This document shows, piece by piece, positions 1 to 10,923 of a stretch of DNA of 64,000 nt. This DNA comes from Aplectana chamaeleonis (lineage: Eukaryota; Nematoda; Chromadorea; Rhabditida; Cosmocercidae). Below the pieces are notes generated by a model. That model was given only the letters and a program-made list of their open reading frames with translations. It was not told the DNA's origin and did no database searches. Position numbers and translations under genes: made by a program. The number at the start of each line of letters is the position of its first letter. The stretch's first letter is position 1. The stretch is taken from assembly GCA_029168955.1 (NCBI GenBank), contig JAPDOI010000891.1, forward strand, positions 1 to 64,000, in the 5' to 3' direction.

Positions 1-187
1 TTTTCTACAATGAAAACATTTTGATATTACTTTACAAAGTAGTTGATTCCATGTTCCCTCAAGACCGCATTCTCCCTGTCACCAAGCAGGAGATCTAATG
101 GCCTTATTCATCAATTTAGGACTGTTATGCTAAAGAAATTCAGACTAAATAACAGATTCAATCTTGTGTTAATCAAGTCTGTAATTT

Positions 188-318
188 GGCATGGATCGTG
201 AAGAGACTTCAAAACTGCTGAAGGTTGGCTGGAAACTCGGTGCCATATGCTATAACATAGTGCACCGACTTTGCGCCAACCTTCAAGAGTGATCTCAAAA
301 TCTTCACGATCCCATGCC
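188..318. repeat. Foldback (hairpin) repeat
   Basis: GGCATGGATCGTGAAGA at the left is mirrored by TCTTCACGATCCCATGCC at the right, with further inner pairing around a GCCATATGCTATAACATAG core. A related copy with the same core lies at 58797-58947, so this is a dispersed family. It sits in an intron of the left-edge pseudogene. No coding content. Confidence 0.7.
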
Positions 319-345
319 GATGTTAACTCATGATTCTTCCGTATC

Positions 346-2370
346 GTGATTATACAGTGCGTCTCGCTGCCTACAAAGGTACCCTATTTTTTTAGGATAA
401 CTAAACCGATAGAAAGTTGCAGGAACCCTTCTGTACATTTGGCGAGTTGTTTCTCCCCATATACACTCTCGGACAAACTACCGCTCAGAGCAGGACCGGC
501 TCCTCCCAATTATAACGTCATCGCCCCGGACAGCGGCCGAGGGGGCGAACTGGCACCATAGTCCCTGTCCGGTTGAAATATCAGCATCGGCCGCTCTCCT
601 GTCGCTCTCAGGGCGATGGCGGTGCCATCACGCTAGAGATGGAGAGACGCGGGATCGGTTGTTCTTTGAGTGATAACGTACGGGCCACATTATCTCTCAA
701 AGAACAACCAATCACTTCTGAGTATAAAGGCGGCTCGCCCCGTGTAGACAGGTAGTTGGCCTTTCGAAGGCCACTCTTGAGAGGTGACCTCAGGTCACTC
801 TCAGGAAGACAATTTTTGGCGGCCGAGGGATCCCCCATGGCCCGCGGTGGGGAAGGCTCCCTCATTGCGGACTATGCTGGAATGGTTTCGTTGTTGCGGC
901 CTGTGGCAGGAACCTCCTGGCCCACAGACTGTGACAAGTATCTTATCCTCTTAAGAGGCTTAATCATCCCCGGAATAGGCGGAAATGAAGAGATGAGATA
1001 ACAACTTATCAACCTGTTGTCGACGCCACAGTTTGCCTGAGTAACTGTGATGCTCGACAACGATCAACTTTATAAACGCCGTTTTCATGGAACGGGGGCT
1101 CTCTACGCATGGGGAGGAGTTGTCCCGTTTTGCTGTTTGACATCCGCCCCACGCAATGCAAGCGAAGTGGTCCCGAGAGGAATTGGGGCCGCAGGGGGAC
1201 GAGACAGCACCTCCTCGGTGTGTAGAAACCTCTGGCCCCTTTTTCGCCCTGACACAGCATTCTCGGTGACTCTCTGGCATTCTCTGGTCCTAGATAGAAG
1301 CCACAGAACATGCGAATGTCCAGATGATTATGCAGCGTTCTCTCTCCCGCGGAGTGTACGGAGTTCTTACCAGAACATCCCCTTGAACTTGATTCTCAGT
1401 AAAGGAAAGCGCTAATTCACGGTAAACTGCAGTGGATAGGACTAATAAATGCTTCAGCAAAGAATGGTCGGGGAACCCTGACGCTATCATAAAAACAACA
1501 ACTATTTATCTAGCAGCGCCATTATGGTTTTAAGAAGTGTAAAATCGAAAAAGCTCCAAAAAATATTCATATTAGAAACCAGAAGGAAAGTTATTATTAT
1601 GGCAGATGGTGTGTACGAAGGGCACTCCGAATACTCAACTAGGTTCTTCTCCCATACGAATTGCGAGTATAGGAAATTCCGAAATTAGGAGTGCCTATAT
1701 GTTTTGAAACGCACTGTAGGAGCATCTTGTGGCCTTATTGATGAAACCATGAAAGCCTCCCGGAGGTTTCACACTCTGCCCGCCGCATATATCGACATTT
1801 CAAAACCGTACCAGAGGCTCCGCACGATCATCAATACGGCTGCTGGAAATCCACCATTATCGAGGTGTACATAAACCTTTCTTTGTTAATGACAGATTTA
1901 CCGCTCATCCTCGCGTGAACCAAACCCCTTAATCCCAGACCTCAAGAAAAAGGAGTAGAGCGTACTTGTTATTCGAAGGCTCTGTTTACGCCAAAAAAAA
2001 CCTTCAAGATAGGATAATGTCAGAAGAAGCCTCTACAAGAAACTCAACTTCTGCGAAAAACCTTTGATTAAAACTGAGAATCACTACTCGCCTCCATATT
2101 ACGGTGTGTTCCTTGTGAGAAGATTTAAGACGTCAGGAGTGGTTTTGCGTTTGAAACGGATCAGTTAAAAGCAAGGTTCGCGAATACCTAGCCTTCTCCA
2201 ACAGAGTCTGAGTCAGGCCCTGGTATACCGAATGTTAGGAAAAAACCTAATAAAATAAGCTCGTTCAAGAATAAAAACCGTTTTGTGTGTGTTCCAGCAT
2301 GATGCCCTTTTCTGGACCTTGGCCACACACCCGTCTAATGCTCACTGTTCTTACGAATGATGATATAACT
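346..2370. other. Intronic stretch without a recognisable gene
   Basis: This is the expanded third intron of the left-edge CAP pseudogene. The part from about 460 to 1490 is GC-richer than its surroundings and contains a strong hairpin (657-709, GGTTGTTCTTTGAG against CTCAAAGAACAACC) followed by a TATAAAGG-like box near 724. It could be an LTR or promoter-like repeat, but I found no matching second copy or target duplication. I see nothing from 1500 to 2370. Confidence 0.35.
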
Positions 2371-2750
2371 TACCATACAGTACATTTCATTCCGATGATG
2401 GTCCATAATCTGGACCATACTTACCCAACGCCACTCTACTTCGAGAACATAATTATGGGCTTGTGTAAAAATACTCGAGATGTGAAAGTCAGGATCACCC
2501 GAAAACCTTGCTCTGTTCTGGCACCTAAAAAATGAAATTTAGACCGAATTTTATCGTGGGAGCCTGAAGCAGAAGTTCATCTGCAGTTTTTCTAACACTG
2601 CTAACGCCTTCTTGCACCAAAACCATTGGATTATAGGGTGAGCAACTGAAAAAAAGATTGTGAAAGCGTATATTAGCATGCAGAGACATACCACAAACAT
2701 GGTTGCTGTAAGAGATGACATTGAAAGGGTGTTCTCATACGTTTTTAATT

Positions 2751-2857
2751 GCCTTTTATGCTAGAGAAACTGACAATCCAGTAACTGTTGCTAAACCACG
2801 AGTATGTCTGGCAAACACAAGGTCGATCATGCAAACAGTACTGGAATCAACCTTCAT
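2751..2857 (-). promoter_or_regulatory. Conserved CAP-family upstream module and TATA-like box
   Basis: On the minus strand, a block containing CCAGTACTGT, GATCGACCTTGTG and CCAGACATAC (2857-2793) is followed by AGCATAAAAGGC (about 2763-2752), about 30 bp before the ATG of the left-edge pseudogene. The same arrangement precedes several other CAP loci here, so it is likely the family's core promoter. The role is inferred from conservation. Confidence 0.55.
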
Positions 2858-3339
2858 ACGTATTATGCTACGTAAATGATATAGCATTGACGAGAGTGTG
2901 TTTCTCGACACCTTCAATGCCGGCGTCGACAGGCATTGTCCCAAACATCATGGTTCCATCAGCCCAAGTGCTGTATCTACAACTCTTAGAAATGTGGAAG
3001 AACGATTCCATTCAGCTTTAGGGCCTGATGGCCTGCGGAGAGCCCGCAACAAAAATAGCAAGGCAACTACCAGTAATGGTCTAAAAATGATACAAAAAGA
3101 AGAAAAAGTAAGGGATTAGAGAACACTGCAGTAAACTCTGGAGACAAGAGACAATTTCGGCGGAATGTCGTTTCAGGTGCAGCAGAACTTCTGCTCTGCA
3201 GTATGGCGTCGTACTTTAGGCTGCGTTGAGCTTCTGTTTGAGTTCGTAAGCCATTTCAAGGTTCCGTCATAGTAATTCACTTCGATTCGTATGGGACTTG
3301 TGCATTGCCCTCTCGACGCTGCGACAGCGAAATGCATTG
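2858..3339. other. Intergenic stretch, no supported gene
   Basis: There is a 73-codon open frame at 2898-3119 (+) with a basic tail. It has no recognised domain, no splice partners and no paralogue in the window, so I do not call it a gene. Confidence 0.3.
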
Positions 3340-3341
3340 TA

Positions 3342-3548
3342 TAGTGGAGTCCACCAAGAGTGTCTCATTTACTTATCAATAAGAAGCGGTCGGCTGGGGA
3401 TCAATGTGCATGAATCCCATACCAGCACGCTCGATACCGATTGAGCGAGAGCGGTTGTGCTGGGCAACATGAGTTTCATGTTCATCGATCTCCAATCGAC
3501 CGCTTCTCATTGATAAGCAAATGAGACACTTTTGGTGGACTCTCACTA
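3342..3548. repeat. Short inverted-repeat element with TA target (Tc1/mariner-type MITE)
   Basis: Termini TAGTGGAGTCCACC and GGTGGACTCTCACTA are inverted and flanked on each side by TA (3340-3341 and 3549-3550). The inverted repeats run inward for about 50 bp (AGTGTCTCATTT...TTATCAATAAGAAGCGGTCG against its complement). With 207 bp and no coding capacity, this fits a non-autonomous element. Confidence 0.65.
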
Positions 3549-3918
3549 TAGCCATATTGATTTTCAAACCGATTTGGATGAAAAATACTACGTCGCGTCG
3601 TCTGTCCTCAAAAGTCTGCAACAGTCCCATTCGAAGCTTGGACACAACAAGCACACGACCTCAGTAGTTCGATCTCGGACGATAAGATTTGCTACGTTTG
3701 ACGCTGCACCTCTGTTCCACTGCGATCAGATGTCACTCGCACAAGGTTCAAAATAGAGTATTGCCTTCCGCATTTTCTCCTAATATGAGCGAAAAGAAAG
3801 CTAAGGGACTAAACAGAGTGAGAATGAAAGTAAAGTTAGTGAAAGTTGCGAGGAGCGAAAGGGAAGCTTATCCTGGTGCCGTGTGCATACCTCTCCCAGA
3901 AAGGGGATCCGTTCCGGA

Positions 3919-4125
3919 CAGAGATATGCGGCGATCGCGGTTTGCCTATATGGTCAGTTTGCCGGCCGTTTCAGAACGACGATTTGTCGGTTGTCGTTTT
4001 TCCTCTCACTTTTCGACAAATTTCAGAAACGGATAGATAAAAACCGCTTTTTTAAAATCTTTTTCAATTCTTTGTTTTTCTTTTTTTAAAAACGCGATTC
4101 GGACGCAAAGTTCATCGTGGAGCAA
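3919..4125 (+). repeat. Left-end fragment of a hAT-like element
   Basis: Begins CAGAGATATGCGGCGAT and continues TTTGCCGGCCGTTTC, then a TTGTCGTTTTTCCTCTCA block. This is collinear with the first ~150 bp of the complete element at 58195-60193. No right end was found, so the copy is truncated. Confidence 0.6.
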
Positions 4126-4156
4126 TCCGCGCTCTCGGTGTGTATCCCTCGTTTAA

Positions 4157-5176
4157 AGGCACCGGACACCCAAAAAATTAATTTTCAGATTTCATGCTCA
4201 TCTTGGAGAGAGTCACACGCTGATCACAGTGGTATCTCTGAAATCGTCAAGACCTTTGAGCAGAGTTATGGCTCTTCATAGATGCCTAGATTTTGAGGGT
4301 GAAAAATTGGTGGACGAGTTGTCTCAGGCCTGTATTTCTCTTGATTCGCAATTGTTGCGTGAGAGAGAAAGGCAGGATAAGGAAGCGCATTTCGGTAGCG
4401 GACGAAGAACGACGACTTGTTGGAATTCATCCATCCATCGAGCCGCTATCAGTCCGAAAATCGGTTAGGGTCGGGCCTGTGGTAGTGAGCGAAGGGGTCG
4501 GGCCTGTGGTGGTCGCTGATATCTCGCTTCTCTGGAGGAATTGAGATCTCGTATTTGGCTTGTGTTATACAGGAGGGTCTTCTACAAAATTACATGAAAA
4601 TCTCAAAATTCATATCTGAGGGTGTACTGTGCCTTTCAAGGCAGAGGTCAGCGCTCAATTATGCTCGTCTTCTTTTCTTCTCTAAACCCTTTTCTGGGTA
4701 TGGAGTAGTAGAACCTATAAGAAAAAATCGCGAAAAAAACGCTGTTCTGGGCCAAATTTGAAGCCTGAACTTTCTTGTCTTTTCATGGTGGACGAGCCCA
4801 TTCCACATTATCGGCATCGATGACCTCCTAATCAAGAATATAAGTTGGCTTGAAATTGAATTTCTATTAATGAATTTTCAGATTTATGTACAAATCTAGT
4901 CAAAAACATTGACTGAAGTGCTTGCTTTCGTTGTTCATCTGTTTTATTAGTTAAATTTGCATTTATTTCTTTCTCTGCGTGTCGATGATTTTCGACTGCT
5001 TGGCATGAGACTGTGATCTTTCTGTGCACGTGTGCACGAACTGGCAATTTAGGGTCTTAATAACTCTAATTCCAGCCCGTTTTTCACCGCACTTCCTTCA
5101 AAGTTTTTGATCTGTTTTTGATCTAAGCTGATTTTTGTAGTTTTTTCGATAACGTTTTTCATCGTGACCACTGCCT
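4157..5176. repeat. TTAA-flanked inverted-repeat element (tentative limits)
   Basis: Left end TTAA|AGGCACCGGACACC (4153) and right end CATCGTGACCACTGCCT|TTAA (to 5180) match the termini of the family seen at 7573, 8423 and 8878. The interior resembles the 8423-8821 copy (catgct...gatttc, GGTGGACGAGT.GTC..AGGC). The two ends may belong to different insertions, because the span is longer than other copies. Confidence 0.4.
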
Positions 5177-5293
5177 TTAAACAACTTGCTGCTCGATATC
5201 TGTCTGCTCCAGCTACTTGGATGTTGAAAAGGCGGTGGGGTACTCAGCATCGCTGGTGTTTTTGTTTTGGTAACCAAGAATGAGATACCCTTG

Positions 5294-5758
5294 CAGCCGG
5301 CGTTGGAGTATACAGCAACGGTATGGCAACATATAATATCGGATTGATCGTGGACAAAGATGCAGCGATTCCGAATTGCTGCCCTTCGGATTGCCACTGG
5401 ATGAGCCAAAAGCCCTTCAGTGGAGCATGTTCATGCTGAATCCCGTATTCTGCCTGTTAAAGAGCACTGCCAGCTCCAAGCGCAGCAACTGGTTATTAAT
5501 ATCGTCGAGCAGCCTGATCACCCATTAAGAGGGATTACGAATCCTGTGTGAGGGATATCAGAAGGTCTTTTGCGGATGCTTCCGAGAAAGTCCACGATAA
5601 AACCAGTCTCCGAGTTTTCAGCGGAAATCGAGAAGTTCAACCCTATTCAACCAGAAACGTTGAAAAAGCGGCTAAGAAGAAGCACGAACGACCCCTACGC
5701 GGCCCTAATTTGGGTGTTCCGATCACGCAACGCCCACTCCCTCAACGGCTACCGATAA
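5294..5758 (+). pseudogene. Jockey-like LINE reverse-transcriptase C-terminal relic
   Basis: One frame from 5294 to 5758, with three stops, contains LEYTATVWQ, then KMQRFRIAALRIATG, then a run around ILPVKEHCQLQAQQ and EQPDHPLRG. This order (LEYa.pVW, Q..alRi.TG, LPv..H......Q, pdHP) is the signature after the RT domain in Jockey-type non-LTR elements. It is an isolated C-terminal piece with no upstream RT motifs in the window, so an old 5'-truncated copy. Clade assignment is from memory of the family signature. Confidence 0.6.
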
Positions 5759-5780
5759 AGTTGTCCAAGTCAAAATTTCA

Positions 5781-7200
5781 GTTTGGGAAGGTAATCGATC
5801 ATCAAATGTGGTAAGTTTAGTTAAGTGGAGTAAACTATAGCCTTCTGAATGTACCTATGTTGTTTCCTTACAATGGATTTTCTAGTTATTTTCGGATCAA
5901 AGGCGGTCGAAAGGAGGGAGCGTTGCGTTAGCGGGCCTAAGGCCCTGGGCTCTTCTGTGCTTGTTCCTGGCCATTTTTTCAACATTCGGACCTCTTGATT
6001 TCCAGTTGTTCAAATAGTTACATCGAATCGGACAGTCAGTCCATCGATAGGATTTCCAAACCGAATTTCAAAAACACGATATCAAAAAAAATTACCTACT
6101 CCAAAAATACCAAAAAATCCAGCTTTTGGGCTGCTCATTGAATCGAAAAATGGAACATCATTGTGCGTTGAGGACGTACTAAAAAATTCGAGTTCAGAAT
6201 TGAAGAGGTTCAAACACATAGTCTTTACGACTTTGACTGTCCGCCCAAGCGGTCAGCGTACGCGTCGAGCAGCTAACGCGAGGAAATTTTTTTCGAATTT
6301 GTTAATGGATGAGCAGGAATGTCGGACGAGTGGTGAATAATATACCTGTCAGCTGTTAGCAGCCGTGAGAGGTCTTGTTTGAAAAATGCCTTCCCCGATA
6401 ACTGCTTGACACGCACGCCGACCGCGTTCGTGGACATTCTCATTCGGACACGCTACACAGCCCATGGGAACGGAAAAAGACGGGGGTCCAGTTGCGCATT
6501 TCTACTAAGCATTCTGTAGCCACGACTGGCTCAGTTCCAGCTTGCGGACCCCGGCCATAATGCACGGCAAGTTGATGATTTTTTTCTGGTTAGGTTTTCT
6601 ATTTAATACGTTCAGAGGAAGTAGCCGTGGACTGATTACAGAGACAGAGAAATAATTTGTATAGGAAATCACACCTCCAATTGCAAGCTGATGACGTGAA
6701 ATAGAAGTCCTCAAAATAAGAACCCTTGCAGGCAATAAATGAGGTTTGGTTCGATAAACTAACGATGTAATTCTGAAAATATGTTATGCCAAACTACCAG
6801 TGGCGTTTTTCTTTGTACAAAAGAGGTATATAGAGAACAGTAGAGTTAATCGATCAAAAAACAATTGAAATGAGAATAAAAAAGCGAGGAAATTGAACAG
6901 AAGTCGTTGAAATGGAGATGTCTGTCGATGAAGTGCGGTTGCTCAAACAATAGTATCGGATACACGACTCTTTCAGCCGGGTATCGGGTACTCCCACATC
7001 TACTCCAGAAACTGTGGTTTAATTCTTGATGAATAGTGAAAATTTATCCCACGGAGTACAAGTTACTCTAAAGCCGCAGTTTCATGGTTGTTGAATCCGA
7101 ACCCTGGACACTTCGCCTGCCGCCCTGGTATTTTCGGCATTCTGATGCAAGCATCAGCAATAAAAGCGCCCCAAATCAGCGCCAGCGATACTAATTTCTA
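5781..7200. other. Stretch without a supported gene
   Basis: About 6370-6450 contains GACACGC...CATTCTCATTCGGACACGC, which resembles the termini of the foldback at 22.5-22.8 kb. The rest has no exon, RNA gene or clear repeat that I can support. Confidence 0.3.
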
Positions 7201-7206
7201 CGGAAT

Positions 7207-7303
7207 GAAGGTCAACTCCAGTACTGTCTGCTCGATGTGTTTTTCAGACATCCACATGGTTCAGTTTAAGTGCTGCAGCTGATAGATCTGTCCGCATAAA
7301 AGG
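7207..7303 (+). promoter_or_regulatory. Upstream module and TATA-like box of CAP gene A
   Basis: AACTCCAGTACTGTCTG...TTTTTCAGACATCCACATG (7213-7260) is followed by TCCGCATAAAAGG (7291-7303), 33 bp before the ATG at 7336. The box and spacing recur at 28159-28172 and 43490-43501, and inverted before G'. It implies a very short 5' leader. Function is inferred. Confidence 0.6.
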
Positions 7304-7335
7304 ACTTGGAGAGCTCTTCAAAATATTAGTTCACA

Positions 7336-10300
7336 ATGACTTTCCCAACAACAATCTTGCTCACGGTATGTCTCCTGCAAGCTGTTCAAACTATTGTATA
7401 TATTGCTGTAATCCTTCTTCGTATTACAGATGCTATCTCTGCACTTCGATGGAGTTGCTTCTAGTGACTTACATGACTTAATCGGCTTGCTTCCGTCTGA
7501 CGCGGTCATCATACATCTCCGCCGAGGTGTGTCATTCTAGTAGCCAGCCGTGTCGACATACCACGATCTTAAAGGCAGGGTTCGCGATAAAAACGACTTC
7601 TGATCTCTCTTCATAAGAATGTAGATTTGGCCATCACAAAAATAAAAAGAAGTGAAGAAACCCAGAATTTCGTGGGAAAAACGCCCAAAAACAAAAAATA
7701 ATGGCTAATTACCGGTGTCGGCCGGCCCTCTAATTAACGCGATTTTCATTAATGCTTGCTTATACGACACTTATTTTGCTGTTAATGTAATCAGTATTCT
7801 CCAGAAGGTTCAGAAATTACATCAGAAGCAAAATGAAAGTTGAAAAAGCAGGCTTTCACCCAAATCTCGATAATTGGGGGCGGGAGGACACCAAGCCATA
7901 ACTTGCTCCTGCGCGTTTTTTCTCCAATTTTTTACTTATTTTCACTTTTGTGATGGCTAGATCTACGATTCCATGGGTATAGCACAACAACCGATGTTAT
8001 CGAGAGTCCTGCCTTTAAGCCACAAATACATGAAACACGATCCATTCATCTGACACTTTTAATTTTTCTTGCGAAGTAGAACTTTCCGAACAAGAACTGT
8101 CCTTCGATGACCAGAGGCCTCAAATCCTCTTTTCTCACATCCACTTAAAAGTGCTTTCTGCCTATGTCCACGTGGCCGTTTCCAGGCATGATTAAGCAGA
8201 AGCATTCTGAGAGGGCGCGTTCTTCCAAGACAATCTAAGCGTTCTTTTTCTTAGTATATATGCCTAAATAGCCTGAGTCGACCTTCCGTAGACGCCTAAG
8301 AAAGAGTTGGGAGGCGCGGTCGCCTATCATGCCCACAGCGTTGATGTACTGCTAAGATTTCCTTGTTGAAGGCAGTGCTTTACGATAAGAATCAATTTTC
8401 TGCCTTCTCTTGTTCATCTTAAAGACGGCCCCATGCTGATTCCAATGATTTCTTTGGAATCGTACAAGACCTTCTAGAAAAGGATTTATGGTCCCTCAAA
8501 TATTGAGCTAGGGGAAGCATGGTGGACGAGTAGTCCGAGGCTTGTAACTTACGTCGTTTGTAACTGATGTATGCGAGCTGACCTGAGTAAAGAGAGAAGT
8601 TAAGAATGAAGGACAGACTCAAGCATTCACTTGCTCACATCGGTGGGCGTGGAAAGTGCATCTGGGGAGTGACGAGCTGACGGGTGTCCAACTTTGGGGC
8701 CGTAGGGGGCCGTTCCGAGCTCATTTTTCTTGGTTTTTTCCAACGTTATGGTTGCCCTAGGCCCCGCAGCTGCCGATCTCCACCGAAAAAATCAGACATG
8801 GTTTTATCGTGGACACTGCCTTTAAGGTCTTCGTTCTGACATACTCGCGACCAGAAATATCCAAGCGAATGTCTTAAAGGCAGTGTTCACGATGAAAAAG
8901 TTTCGAAATTCCGCTAGAATTGGATAGTGGATGGACACTCTGTAACGTTGACGTCGAAAGAACGCATGAAAACGAGCCAGGAAGAGCCTCAAAAGAGTTC
9001 GAAGTTGCAACTTCGAGCGCATTGAAAACCCCAAAAGCGCATCACACGCCCACCGACGTGAACAAATGAATGCTCGAGATCGTGAGATGAGCGATGATTT
9101 TCAATCATTAGCCCCGTTCTTCCTTTCATTCTCAGCTTCTCTCTTTACTCAGGTCAGCTCGCATAGATCGGCTGCAAAAGACGGAAGTTACAAGCCTCGG
9201 ACAACTCGTCCGCCATGTTTCCATAGCTCAATTTTTGAGGGACCATAACTTGGTTCCCAGAAGGTCGTGTACGATTTCAGAGACATCATTGGAATCAGCA
9301 TGGTGCCGTTTTCGAGATAGGCTGGAAAACAGAAAAACGATTTTCAGGACACTGCCTTTAACAGCTTCCACTCCGTGCAATTCTAAATTTTTCTTCGCGT
9401 ATTCGGTGTTGCCCACGGCTCCGATCCGTACGTCATGATGGCTCTAGTAGTGAACAGGTAGCAACTTGACTTCCTTAGCGATGTGGGTAAACCACGGACA
9501 CTTGGTTAGACAATTCAATGCAGATGTAGCTTTCGCACATTTGTGTTGAATATCTTCTGCATGACTACCATGGCTCTTCAGCAAACAGCTCAAATATCTG
9601 CAATCGTCCATGTAGATCATATACTCTCCAACGTCGATGACGGGTCTATCCTTGAGGCGAGCTTCATGCCATGAACTCCCCAGGTACAAAACCTAAGGTG
9701 TTATGGGAAAATTGGCCTTTGTGTGCTGGACGGAAGTACTTTAATGCAGTGTATGGGGTACTTTCGCGACATTTTTGTGCCCGCTATATCGCTCAAACGT
9801 ACCCTGTGTATACTGGAACGTGTGCTGGGTCCAGTAGAAGCAGGATTACCAACCAGTAGGTACAAACTGACTTGTACACACACACACCCGCTGCTTGTAA
9901 AAGGTGTTCATAATATTGAGGAAACTACATCCCATTGTACATGTTCTGGTGAAAATTTGAAACAAAAAAAATTCAGGTGCTGGACAGGATCATAACTTTT
10001 CCACGCCTGACATGGAAATCTCAAATTTTGCCACAGAGCTCCACAACGAAATCCGCAGCAATGCTACTTTGGGAAAGTATGGTTCAGCCTATGGACCATC
10101 GAACGAAATGTACCTTTTGGTGAGTCAACTACTGATTTGTTAACTCGCACGCCGAACGTTAGAAGAAACAGCGGGCAGTGAATATACTTGCACAGTCTAC
10201 TAGCGCCAAAATTATTCGTATGTCGCTAATGTTTGGCCATTTTGTGTTCGGCGATTTGTCATATATGTTTTAGGGTTCTGTGGAATACTTTATTAGTGTT

Positions 10301-10923
10301 CTTTTCAGTTTAACAGCCCTAAATTGATGAAAGAGGCAAGAACGCACCTGGTCACACGTGGAAAATCTCTAGTATCAGCCAAGCGCGGTATCAACTATTT
10401 TGCTAGGTAATATGGCGCTTTTTTATGGTCTAAAGGGCTTTTTGCCTAACTTACTATGTCCAGGATTTTTCACACGAGCCCGGACCCTAAATCCTTTGTC
10501 AGACAAGCAGTGTTAGATTGGTTCTACGACTTAGATTTCCTCAAACAGGTTCTCCTGCAGTTGGTTTCGGAAGTTGCAATAATATAAATTGTGGAGAGAT
10601 TTTAGATTCTCCTCCACCATAATTTGGCGATAGGATGTTTCTCCCACATTTCCGATATTACGAACGATGGCATGAACATCAGACTAGAGCTACTCTGCGT
10701 CTACCAGCATAGGTGGCAAAAAAAATTCATTCACTATTTGAATTTTAGGTAAGCAGCTGTGAAATGATTTCATTTTAGATATGAAGAAGGAAAAGATCTA
10801 TTCATCCCGGGAAGTCCTTGCAAGAAGTCGGAACATGGTTGTACATATCACTCCGACAAGTCTTGGTGCGACACCATGACCGGGCTCTGTATCAAATCGA
10901 TTTTTTCTGATGAAGAGGTGTAG
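7336..10923 (+). CDS. Divergent CAP (SCP/TAPS, ASP-like) secreted protein, gene A
   Basis: Exons 7336-7365, 7430-7463, 9977-10119, 10309-10406, 10464-10548, 10606-10712 and 10779-10923 join in phase with GT/AG junctions to 213 codons plus TAG. The start has a short hydrophobic leader (MTFPTTILLT...). Exon 3 carries the CAP-like block ELHNEIRSNATLGKYG then PSNEMY. Exon 4 opens FNSPKLM. Exon 5 has AVLDWF. Exon 6 has IGCFSH and LLCVY. Exon 7 has GSPCKK, GCTY, SWCD and GLC. The order matches CAP proteins (HN..R..A.G, then GC, C.Y, G.PC, C, LC), but the canonical H[FY]TQ signature is replaced by LKQ-ILL. Likely extracellular; activity unknown. Intron 2 is 2.5 kb and packed with transposons. CAP membership is a motif-based inference. 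Confidence 0.7.
7573..8014. repeat. TTAA-flanked foldback element in intron 2 of gene A
   Basis: Termini AGGCAGGGTTCGCGAT and ATCGAGAGTCCTGCCT are inverted and flanked by TTAA on both sides (7569-7572, 8015-8018). It has 442 bp and no coding capacity. The TTAA target suggests piggyBac-type mobilisation; that attribution is inference. Confidence 0.65.
8423..8821. repeat. TTAA-flanked foldback element
   Basis: Starts TTAA|AGACGGCC and ends ATCGTGGACACTGCCT|TTAA. Its interior (ggaatcgtacaagaccttct, GGTGGACGAGT) is the inverse of the neighbouring copy at 8878-9357, so the two copies lie head to head 56 bp apart. Confidence 0.6.
8878..9357. repeat. TTAA-flanked foldback element
   Basis: Starts TTAA|AGGCAGTGTTCACGAT and ends ATTTTCAGGACACTGCCT|TTAA. 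Same family and opposite orientation to 8423-8821. It lies inside intron 2 of gene A. Confidence 0.65.
9444..9689 (-). pseudogene. RTE-like LINE reverse-transcriptase fragment
   Basis: The frame reads DRPVIDVGEYMIYMDD...LSCLLKSHGS, then AEDIQHKCAKATSALNCLTKC, ending with a ...I.KEVKL run. This is the post-catalytic block of RTE-type RTs (VxxYxYLGS...i..R..KA..AF..L...W......i..k..L). Both ends are missing and it sits in an intron of gene A. The subfamily is not determined. Confidence 0.55.

Larger units (their letters stand above)
1..2721 (-). pseudogene. CAP (SCP/TAPS)-like pseudogene, 5' part, cut by window edge
   Basis: Reads leftward and continues beyond base 1. Exon 1 is 2721-2692 (10 codons from ATG, then gtatgt), exon 2 is 2645-2612, exon 3 is 2524-2374 and exon 4 is 129-31. 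All fall where the intact paralogues in this window have theirs. Damage is clear. Exon 2 has an in-frame TAA and has lost its GT donor. Exon 3 keeps pieces of the CAP-like block (IFTQAHN, then RS.VALGKYG..YGPSSE) but only by changing frame, and then meets a stop. Exon 4 starts HNSPKLMNKA and ends GINYF in another frame, with 99 nt instead of 98. The upstream module and a TATA-like GCATAAAAGGC precede exon 1. Intron 3 is swollen to 2.2 kb and holds a foldback. Family assignment rests on paralogues in this window. Confidence 0.7.

Noticed and set aside
960..1490. Overlapping open frames of 60-120 codons on both strands
   Set aside because: No domain, no splice context, no paralogue; they arise from a GC-richer repeat-like block.
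460..1500. Possible solo LTR with TATA box and polyadenylation-like signals
   Set aside because: No second copy, no TG...CA borders with a target duplication could be defined.
3376..3654. 92-codon minus-strand frame
   Set aside because: It lies across the TA-flanked inverted-repeat element, so it is a shadow of the repeat arms.
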